Shown one piece after another: positions 35,129 to 40,933 of a stretch of DNA of 40,933 bases; within the stretch, counting starts at the first letter, position 1; the number at the start of each line of letters is the position of its first letter. The DNA lies in the NCBI RefSeq assembly GCF_001870485.1, contig NZ_MDKE01000025.1, positions 1-40,933 on the forward strand, in the 5' to 3' direction. The notes under the pieces were generated by a model, which was not told the origin of the DNA, searched no databases, and worked only from the letters and a program-made list of their open reading frames with translations. This stretch comes from Oceanisphaera psychrotolerans. Lineage in GTDB: Bacteria > Pseudomonadota > Gammaproteobacteria > Enterobacterales > Aeromonadaceae. Made by a program: the position numbers and the translations under genes.

Positions 35129-36156
35129 ATGCACAAAGAGAAAAAAAATATTCTGGCCAAACTGGTTGCTGCTTCTTTCGGCGCCGGCGCCTCATGATGT
35201 CGGGGCTGGCCAGTGCGGCGACCACCATCGACCTGTCCTATAACGGCGCCCCCGACGCAGACAAAAACGCCGTTCATTTGTTCGCATCCAATCTGAAGCG
35301 CCTGGTAGAAGAGAAGACCGGCGGCGAGCTGGAACTCACCCTGTATCCCAACAGCATGCTGGGTGAAGAAGTCCAGCGCATGGAACAGGTGATGAGTGCT
35401 CCCGGACTGAATATCGCCTCCTTTGCCGGTATATCACCGCTGTTCCCCGAGATTTACGTCAGCTCCATCCCCTTCCTGTTCAAGGACTTCGCGCATGCCC
35501 GCGAATTCTTCGACCAGGGCGAATACTGGAAAGCCGCCCAGGAAGAGTTTTTCCAGCGTACCGGCACCCGCATCATGGCGGTGGTGGAAGAGGGTGGTTT
35601 CCTGGCCTTCACCAACAACAAACGCCCCATTCGCAAACCGGAAGACTTTGCCGGCCTGCGCTTCAGAGCCATGGACAAGAGCCAGGTTGCACTGTACGAC
35701 GCATTCGGCGCCTCCGGCACTCCCATTCCCTGGACCGAGGTCTACATGGCGCTGCGTACCAACGTAGCCGATGGTCAGATGAACCCCCCCATGTACATCA
35801 TCCTCGGCAGCCTGCATGAGGTGCAGAAGTATCTGACCCTGGCCAACATCCAGTATTCGGATCAGTTCCTGGTGGCCAACGATGAACTGCTGAAGTCGCT
35901 CTCTGCCGAGCAGAAACAGGCGCTGGAGGCCGCGGTGCAGGAAGCAAACCAGCTGAACAGAGAATCGGTTGAAGCCAAGGTGGAAGAGCGGGTGCAATTC
36001 CTCGCAGACAAGGGCATGGAAGTTTACCGCCCCACCGCCGAAGAACTGGCTCAGTTCCAGCAGAAGGCCAAACCCTCCTATGTCAGCTGGCTGAAAGAAC
36101 AGAACATCGAACAGAAATGGATCGATCTGGCCCTGACCGATGCGACCCGTCCCTGA
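35129..36156 (+). pseudogene. TRAP transporter substrate-binding protein, DctP family, frameshifted in the signal peptide (system 2)
   Basis: The start ATG 35129 with GGAG upstream reads MHKEKKNILAKLVAASFGAGAS and then stops. One C added after 35191 would continue as ALMMSGLASA-ATTIDLSYNG, a perfect signal peptide, in the frame of the rest of the protein (up to 36156). The mature DctP domain is otherwise complete: YPNSMLGEEVQRMEQV, SIPFLFKDFAHAREF, the carboxylate-binding arginine in GLRFRAMDKSQ, and YMALRTNVADGQMNPP. As sequenced, no exported protein could be made from the normal start. A sequencing error at this GC-rich spot is a strong alternative. It is followed by Q, M and a dipeptidase gene. 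Confidence 0.8.
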
Positions 36157-36184
36157 ACCCTGACTCATTAACCTCTGGTCTGTT

Positions 36185-36206
36185 GGCGGTACCCGCGGGT
36201 ACCGCC
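36185..36206 (+). other. Hairpin between dctP and dctQ (system 2)
   Basis: A fully self-complementary 22-mer (GGCGGTACCCG and its complement) lies between the dctP stop and dctQ. No T tract follows. It probably stabilises the upstream receptor mRNA, giving more receptor than permease, and parallels 20823-20842 in system 1. Confidence 0.5.
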
Positions 36207-36217
36207 CTGCTTCCCCT

Positions 36218-36691
36218 ATGAAAACAATCATGATTCGAAATCTGAGCAAGGCCATCGAGCTGGTGGTCGGTCTCATGGTGCTGAGCAATCTGCTGGTGCT
36301 GCTCTATGGTGTGAGCGCCCGCTATCTGCTTGGCCGTTCTCCGATCTGGATGGACGAACTGTCGCGCTTCCTGATCATTGGCTGTGCCCTGCTGATGGCC
36401 GGAGTGGTCTGGGTACGCAATGAACACATGCGCATCGGCCTGCTCGAAGAGCGGCTGCCTGCTTCCCTTGCCACCATACTCAAGCTGTATCAGTGGCTGC
36501 TGGTGCTCGCCGTCAGTGCCGGTTTCGCCTGGTTCTCCTGGCACTACGCCTTCTCCGTCAGCCGCTTTTCTACCATGGGCCTTGGCATCAGCCGCACCTG
36601 GCCCATGCTGTCCATGCCCATCGGTTTTGGCCTGCTGTTCGTCTTCGCGCTGCTACGCGGCCCCTTCAATGCCAAGGATGCCTCATCATGA
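36218..36691 (+). CDS. TRAP transporter small permease, DctQ family (system 2)
   Basis: This 157-residue inner-membrane protein has four hydrophobic helices (about 14-36, 50-68, 89-112, 128-147). The DctQ signature RYLLGRSPIWMDELSRFLIIGCALL has the usual acidic residue after the WM pair, followed by VRNEHMRI. No clear ribosome-binding site precedes ATG 36218; ATG 36230 is an alternative start. Its stop overlaps the dctM start (ATGA). Confidence 0.9.
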   Translation: MKTIMIRNLSKAIELVVGLMVLSNLLVLLYGVSARYLLGRSPIWMDELSRFLIIGCALLMAGVVWVRNEHMRIGLLEERLPASLATILKLYQWLLVLAVSAGFAWFSWHYAFSVSRFSTMGLGISRTWPMLSMPIGFGLLFVFALLRGPFNAKDASS

Positions 36692-37974
36692 CACTGGCGA
36701 TGTTTGCCTCATTTCTGATCCATGTGCTGCTGGGCCTGCCGTTATTCATCGCCCTGCTGGTCACCGCCGTCGTCGGCTTTCTGTTTATCGACCCGTCCAT
36801 GATCGGACGCATGGTACCGCAGCAGTTTTTCGGCGGTATTAACGTTTTTTCCCTGATGGCCATCCCCTTGTTCATCCTGGCGGGCAACCTGATGAACAGC
36901 GCCGGTCTGACCCAGCAACTGATGACGCTGGCCAGGGTACTGGTCGGCCACCTGCGCGGCGGCCTGGGCTATGTCAATGTGGTGTCGAGCGTGTTCTTTG
37001 CCGGGGTCAACGGCTCGGCCGTGGCCGACACCTCGGCGCTGGGTTCCCTGCTGGTACCGGCCATGAAAAAAGAAGGTTATTCGGCCTCTTATGCCGCCGG
37101 TCTGACCGCCGGAAGCTCGCTGATCGGCCCCATTATTCCTCCCAGTATTTTCATGATTCTCTACGCCTCGCTGACCAACACCTCGGTCGGTTCCCTGTTT
37201 CTGGCCGGGGTGATCCCCGGGCTGGTACTGGGGATGGCTTTCATGGGGATGAACTGGCTCTATGCCCGCAAGGCCCAACTGCCGGTATCGGAACAACGCC
37301 CCAGCCGCGCGGTCTTTCTGCAGGCATTGCTGGGGGCCATTCCGGCCTTGCTCGCGCCCTTTATCATCGTGGGTGGCATCGTGTTCGGCGTGGTCACGCC
37401 GACAGAATCCGGTGCCCTGACCGTCGCCTACGTGGCACTGGCCGGATTGATCGGCCGTCAGTTATCCTGGGATCGCCTCTGGTCGGCACTGGTGGAAACC
37501 GCACGACTGACCAGCGCCATTTTCCTGATCATGGCGGCGTCTGCCGTGATCAGCTGGCTGCTGTCCTATGCCCAGGTGCCCAAGGCCTTTGCCGTCCTGT
37601 TTGACCCCCTGCTCGAACAACCGATACTGGTCCTGTTGCTGCTGAGCCTGATCACCTTCGTCACCGGCATGTTCATGGAAGAGGTGTCGGCACTGATGCT
37701 GCTCACCCCCATTTTCCTGCCCGTGGCCATGGCCGCCAATATCGATCCGGTTCATCTGGGGATTATCATTACCCTGAACATTACCATCGCCCTGATCACG
37801 CCGCCCATGGGAGCCTGTGTCTTTGTTGCGGCCGCCGTCAGCAAGCTGGAAATCACCGCGCTGTTCAAAACCATCTGGCCCTTTGTGGCCGTGGCCCTCG
37901 GCGTATTGCTGCTGCTGATCCTCTTTCCGTCACTCACCCTGTGGTTGCCTACCGTACTGGGAGCAGATTCATGA
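36688..37974 (+). CDS. TRAP transporter large permease, DctM family (system 2)
   Basis: This is an intact 428-residue DctM permease with about twelve helices. Family signatures are IPLFILAGNLMNSAGLTQQL (the spot where the DctM of system 1 is broken), FFAGVNGSAVADTSALGSLLVPAMKKEGYSASY, GPIIPPSIFMILYA, and the C-terminal TPPMGACVFVAAAVS. It starts on the last base-pairs of dctQ and its stop overlaps the dipeptidase start, so Q, M and the dipeptidase are made from one coupled message. Confidence 0.93.
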   Translation: MTLAMFASFLIHVLLGLPLFIALLVTAVVGFLFIDPSMIGRMVPQQFFGGINVFSLMAIPLFILAGNLMNSAGLTQQLMTLARVLVGHLRGGLGYVNVVSSVFFAGVNGSAVADTSALGSLLVPAMKKEGYSASYAAGLTAGSSLIGPIIPPSIFMILYASLTNTSVGSLFLAGVIPGLVLGMAFMGMNWLYARKAQLPVSEQRPSRAVFLQALLGAIPALLAPFIIVGGIVFGVVTPTESGALTVAYVALAGLIGRQLSWDRLWSALVETARLTSAIFLIMAASAVISWLLSYAQVPKAFAVLFDPLLEQPILVLLLLSLITFVTGMFMEEVSALMLLTPIFLPVAMAANIDPVHLGIIITLNITIALITPPMGACVFVAAAVSKLEITALFKTIWPFVAVALGVLLLLILFPSLTLWLPTVLGADS

Positions 37975-38720
37975 TCCATTCCATCCCGCAACAACCGGAT
38001 CCGGACTGGAAACAGATCTCGGCCATCGAGATCTGCGACAATGCCGAGCCCCTGGTGCCGGTCAGCCTGGCACCGGGAAAGCTGAAATGTTATCCGGCCT
38101 ACTACAAACTCGGCATCCCCAACGCCATTCCGGAATGTCATGTACGCAAGGGGGTATATCTGCGCCTGTTACAGGCCGCCGAGCTGTTGCCGGAAGGCAT
38201 CTCCCTGCTGGTACTGGACAGCTGGCGTCCCTATGCCGTGCAGCAATATCTGTACGACACCCTGTATAACGCCATCGAAACCCGCTGGCCGGATAAGTCG
38301 CCAACGGCGCTGGAGCAGCTGACACGCGAATTCGTGTCTCTGCCCAGCACTCATCCTCAGACTCCCAGCCCCCATCTGACCGGTGGCTCGGTCGATGTGA
38401 CCCTGATCGATGAGCAGGGGCTGATGCTCGACATGGGAACCCTGTTCGACGAGGCCAGCAGCGGCTCTCATAGCGGCGCCTTCGAGCTGCTGGAAAATCC
38501 GACCCCGCACGAGCAGCAGATTATCGGCCATCGCCGACTGCTCTATCGGGTGATGACGGCGGCGGGGTTTACCAACCTGCCCAGCGAATGGTGGCATTAC
38601 GACTTCGGCAACCAGTTGTGGGCCTGGTACAGCAACAGCACCCAGGCCTGCTACGGTGTGGCTCAGCCCGACAACCTGGAAAGCCGCTGGCGCAAGGAGC
38701 TGGACAGCCAGAAAGACTAG
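37971..38720 (+). CDS. D-alanyl-D-alanine dipeptidase, VanX/DdpX-type (peptidase M15)
   Basis: This 249-residue zinc peptidase of family M15D has no signal peptide, so it should be cytoplasmic. The zinc ligands are H135 and D142 (SPHLTGGSVDV, the SxHxxGxxxD motif) and H209, with catalytic E206 in SEWWHYDF; R86 in LDSWRP matches the VanX substrate arginine. Relatives cleave D-Ala-D-Ala, either for vancomycin resistance (VanX) or for use of the dipeptide as nutrient (DdpX, normally with an ABC importer). Here it overlaps the TRAP permease by four bases and its stop overlaps the convergent nudF stop by four bases. No vanH/vanA-like genes are nearby, so nutrition or cell-wall recycling is the better guess. 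Confidence 0.87.
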   Translation: MIHSIPQQPDPDWKQISAIEICDNAEPLVPVSLAPGKLKCYPAYYKLGIPNAIPECHVRKGVYLRLLQAAELLPEGISLLVLDSWRPYAVQQYLYDTLYNAIETRWPDKSPTALEQLTREFVSLPSTHPQTPSPHLTGGSVDVTLIDEQGLMLDMGTLFDEASSGSHSGAFELLENPTPHEQQIIGHRRLLYRVMTAAGFTNLPSEWWHYDFGNQLWAWYSNSTQACYGVAQPDNLESRWRKELDSQKD

Positions 38721-39322
38721 GATCTGCGCTGCAGCTCCAGCCATTGCAGGGCGATCACGCTGGCGGCATTGTCGATCCTGCCCTCGGCCAGCCACTGCAT
38801 CGCCTGCTCCCGGGGCAGGCGATGCACCCGGATGTCTTCGCTTTCGCTGGCCAGCCCGGCGTGGCTGGCCGCCTCGCTGGCATCCACTTCGCCGATAAAA
38901 ATGGTGATGCGCTCGCTGCAGCCGCCGGGGCTGGAAAAGTAGCTCATGGCCCGGGTCAGGGTTTTCAGGGTCAGACCCGCCTCCTCCTGAGCCTCACGAC
39001 GGACCACGGCTTCTTCCGACTCCCCTTCTTCCACTATGCCCGCGACAATTTCCAGCAGCCAGGGGTTGCCCTCGGCATAGACGGCGCCGACCCGAAACTG
39101 CTCCACCAGCACCACCTCGTCACGCACAGGATCATAGGGCAGTACCGCCGCCGCATGGCCCCGGTCGAACAGTTCGCGGGTAATTTCCTGGCTCCAGCCA
39201 CCGGCAAACAGCCGGTGTCGCAACCGCAGCCGCAACAGGCGGAAAAATCCCCTGTACCCCACCTCTTCGGCCAGCAGTTGCATATCTTCCCGGCCAAAAC
39301 CAACGCGATTATTCGTGCTCAT
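38717..39322 (-). CDS. nudF: ADP-ribose pyrophosphatase NudF
   Basis: This 201-residue Nudix hydrolase splits ADP-ribose to AMP and ribose 5-phosphate. The Nudix box is complete (AGIVEEGESEEAVVRREAQEEAGL), and downstream SYFSSPGGCSERITIFIGEVD is the NudF-specific motif. Length and sequence agree with E. coli NudF (209 aa). AAAGGAG precedes the ATG. It is divergent from tolC, as in E. coli, but its usual downstream partner yqiB is almost 5 kb away. Confidence 0.95.
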   Translation of the reverse strand: MSTNNRVGFGREDMQLLAEEVGYRGFFRLLRLRLRHRLFAGGWSQEITRELFDRGHAAAVLPYDPVRDEVVLVEQFRVGAVYAEGNPWLLEIVAGIVEEGESEEAVVRREAQEEAGLTLKTLTRAMSYFSSPGGCSERITIFIGEVDASEAASHAGLASESEDIRVHRLPREQAMQWLAEGRIDNAASVIALQWLELQRRS

Positions 39323-39335
39323 TGAGACTCCTTTC

Positions 39336-39363
39336 TTGACATTTAACCGGCAGATTTTAGACT
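39336..39363 (+). promoter_or_regulatory. Upstream tolC promoter
   Basis: A perfect -35 TTGACA (39336-39341) is followed after 16 nt by TAGACT (39358-39363). Transcription would begin about 39370, just before the palindrome, leaving a leader of about 165 nt. A second -10-like TATACT lies at 39460-39465, closer to the gene. Confidence 0.5.
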
Positions 39364-39374
39364 ACCATCAAAAG

Positions 39375-39392
39375 TGAATGAACGTTCATTCA
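39375..39392. promoter_or_regulatory. Perfect 18-bp palindrome in the tolC control region
   Basis: TGAATGAACGTTCATTCA is fully symmetric and sits at the predicted transcription start. Its form is that of a TetR-family operator. The half-site TGAATGAAC recurs at 39465-39473, overlapping the second -10-like element. No TetR gene is in the window. Confidence 0.55.
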
Positions 39393-39535
39393 TGAGTTAT
39401 TCAGCATGGTGCTGATATCCATCGGCATGATACCGAACCAGTAACCGCGATGTTATCGTTATACTGAATGAACAAAACCAGATGCCTGCCCCCAGCACGG
39501 CGATAATTGCTCACCCTGTTATGAAAGGCTACACC

Positions 39536-40837
39536 ATGAAAAAAACGCTGTTGTCGACCCTGATATTGCTCTGTGCGGCGGGCCCCGCTCATGCCGAAGA
39601 CTTGCTGGAGGTCTACCAACAGGCCACTCTGAACGACCCCCAGGTACGCGAAGCCAAGGCGGTGCGTGATGCCGCCTTCGAAAAAATCAATGAATCCCGG
39701 GCTCCCCTGCTGCCCCAGATAAGTCTGGATGCCGGAGCCGGCTACACCAAGAGCAACCAGGACGACGTGACCACTGGCAGCAGCACCAATGCCGGCGTCA
39801 ACCTGAGCCAGGCCCTCTATCGCCAGTCCAACTGGATCAATCTGGACATCACCGAAAAGGCTGCCACCCAGACCGAGGTCAGCTACAAGCAGGTGCAGCA
39901 GACGCTGATCCTGCGTGCCACCCAGGCCTATTTCGACGTACTGAACGCCGAAGATGCCCTGAGTTTCGTGCAGGCCAACAAGGAGGCGGTCAGCCGTCAG
40001 CTCGACCAGACCAAACAGCGTTTCGAAGTGGGCCTGAGCGCCATGACCGATGTGCACGAGGCCCAGGCCCAGTTTGACCAAGCCCTGGCCGAAGAGATTG
40101 CCGCCGAGAATGCGGTCAACAACGCCAGGGAAGCCCTGCGTGAACTGACCAACATGAATTACAGCCGGCTGAACAAGCTCAATACCGACAGCTTCAGCCC
40201 TCAGGCCTCGGTGACGACAGCCGATGCCTGGCTGGAGATCGCCCTGGAACAGAACCTGGAACTGCACCGCCAGCGCATCGGCAAGGACATCGCCAACGAG
40301 CAGATTGGTCTGGCTCAGTCCGGTCACCTGCCCACCCTGGATCTGAGTGCGGGACTCAACAGCTATTACACCAATTACGAGCAGAGCGACTCCAGTGATG
40401 GCACCCTGAACGAAGGCACCGTCGGGCTGACGCTCTCCCTGCCGGTATTCAGCGGCGGCGCCACCAGCTCGCAGGTGAAACAGGCCCGGCACAACTATGT
40501 GGCGGCCAGCGAGCAGCTGGAGCGCAGCTTCCGCTCGGTACAGAGCCAGGTGTACTCTTCGTTCAACGACGTGAATGCGTCCATCGGATCCATTCGCGCC
40601 TTCGAACAATTCGTCATCTCGGCCCAGAGCGCACTCGACGCCACCGAGGCGGGTTACGAAGTGGGCACCCGCACCATCGTCGACGTACTTGACGCCACCC
40701 GCCAGCTGTACGATGCCAAGCAGAATCTGTCTGCCGCTCGCTACAACTACATCCTGAGTCAGCTGCAGCTGAAGCAGGCCGCCGGCAACCTGACCGAACA
40801 GGATCTGGTGGATATCAACAACGGTCTGCAACGCTGA
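39536..40837 (+). CDS. tolC: Outer membrane efflux channel TolC
   Basis: TolC is the trimeric outer-membrane and periplasmic tunnel used by multidrug pumps and type I secretion. The 433-residue protein has a signal peptide (MKKTLLSTLILLCAAGPAHA, cleavage before ED) and two OEP repeats. Landmarks are LLEVYQQATLNDPQVREAKA, LPQISLDAGAGYT, the first helical barrel with RFEVGLSAMTDVHEAQAQFD, and its repeat GYEVGTRTIVDVLDATRQLYDAK. It is shorter at the C terminus than E. coli TolC (about 490 aa with signal), as in many relatives. ATG 39536 has AAAGG upstream; ATG 39521 is an alternative. Confidence 0.95.
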   Translation: MKKTLLSTLILLCAAGPAHAEDLLEVYQQATLNDPQVREAKAVRDAAFEKINESRAPLLPQISLDAGAGYTKSNQDDVTTGSSTNAGVNLSQALYRQSNWINLDITEKAATQTEVSYKQVQQTLILRATQAYFDVLNAEDALSFVQANKEAVSRQLDQTKQRFEVGLSAMTDVHEAQAQFDQALAEEIAAENAVNNAREALRELTNMNYSRLNKLNTDSFSPQASVTTADAWLEIALEQNLELHRQRIGKDIANEQIGLAQSGHLPTLDLSAGLNSYYTNYEQSDSSDGTLNEGTVGLTLSLPVFSGGATSSQVKQARHNYVAASEQLERSFRSVQSQVYSSFNDVNASIGSIRAFEQFVISAQSALDATEAGYEVGTRTIVDVLDATRQLYDAKQNLSAARYNYILSQLQLKQAAGNLTEQDLVDINNGLQR

Positions 40838-40858
40838 TAGAAGGCCCGAAGCACGGAT

Positions 40859-40895
40859 AAAAAAGGGAAGGCATCACGCCAAGCCATTCCCCTTT
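40859..40895. terminator. Possible bidirectional terminator after tolC
   Basis: GGGAA-GGC pairs with GCC-A-TTCCC (one bulge) over a 10-nt loop, flanked by six A on the left and TTT on the right. It can serve tolC weakly and a minus-strand gene beyond the window better. The remaining 38 bases show nothing I can identify. Confidence 0.5.
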
Positions 40896-40933
40896 CGTGT
40901 GCATAAGGTGAGTGGTTGATAACACATGGATGC

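Noticed and set aside
37971-38720. Vancomycin-resistance function for the VanX-like dipeptidase
   Set aside because: No VanH, VanA/VanB, VanS or VanR-like genes are nearby and Gram-negative cells are shielded by the outer membrane; a DdpX-like nutritional role fits the transporter context better.
1-40933. CRISPR arrays, tRNA or rRNA genes, integrases, insertion sequences, toxin-antitoxin pairs, defence genes
   Set aside because: I looked for repeated spacers, tRNA-like cloverleafs, transposase or integrase motifs and small paired genes on both strands and found none; XerD is the housekeeping recombinase.

Overview
The window looks like chromosome of a GC-rich gammaproteobacterium close to the marine Aeromonadales (Oceanimonas, Zobellella or Oceanisphaera type). 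This is inferred from close matches to Escherichia coli housekeeping proteins and from conserved gene neighbourhoods: xerD/fldB divergent, trmN6/srmB divergent, pilT-pilU divergent from yggS-proC-yggT-yggU, rdgB-hemW, parE-parC, and yqiB-cpdA-yqiA. I saw no rRNA or tRNA gene, insertion sequence, prophage or CRISPR array.

Layout. 1-7100: xerD, fldB, a PAS-GAF-GGDEF diguanylate cyclase, the BrnQ transporter, trmN6, srmB and a tiny arginine-rich protein. 7090-7493 is non-coding and holds a structured palindromic repeat and a terminator. 7494-16608: yaaA, the type IV pilus retraction ATPases pilT and pilU, and a long plus-strand housekeeping series (yggS, proC, yggT, yggU, a DUF4426 protein, rdgB, hemW, zapD, yacG, mutT). 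16762-18720 is a Cache-domain chemoreceptor.

18809-27573 is the first accessory block. A divergent GntR/FadR-type regulator faces a TRAP transporter (P, Q, M). Behind the transporter lie a PdxA-like dehydrogenase, an enolase-superfamily sugar-acid dehydratase, an AraD1/FAH-type dehydratase and an alpha-ketoglutarate-semialdehyde dehydrogenase. The last three make a complete non-phosphorylating route from an aldonate to 2-oxoglutarate. The PdxA paralogue has lost most of the substrate-binding residues of true PdxA, including the arginine, so its reaction is open.

27673-33859 is the minus-strand block parC, parE, yqiA, cpdA, yqiB. In E. coli nudF directly precedes yqiB; here nudF lies at 38717-39322, and a LysR regulator, a second TRAP transporter and a cytosolic VanX/DdpX-type D-Ala-D-Ala dipeptidase sit between them. 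tolC follows, divergent from nudF, with a perfect 18-bp palindrome in its promoter region.

Both TRAP systems carry an apparent one-base deletion (DctM of the first, the signal peptide of DctP in the second). Both fall after the identical 11-mer CGCCGGCGCCT, so a systematic sequencing error is a real possibility. The best candidates for undescribed biology are the PdxA-like enzyme within the aldonate cluster and the TRAP-dipeptidase cassette.
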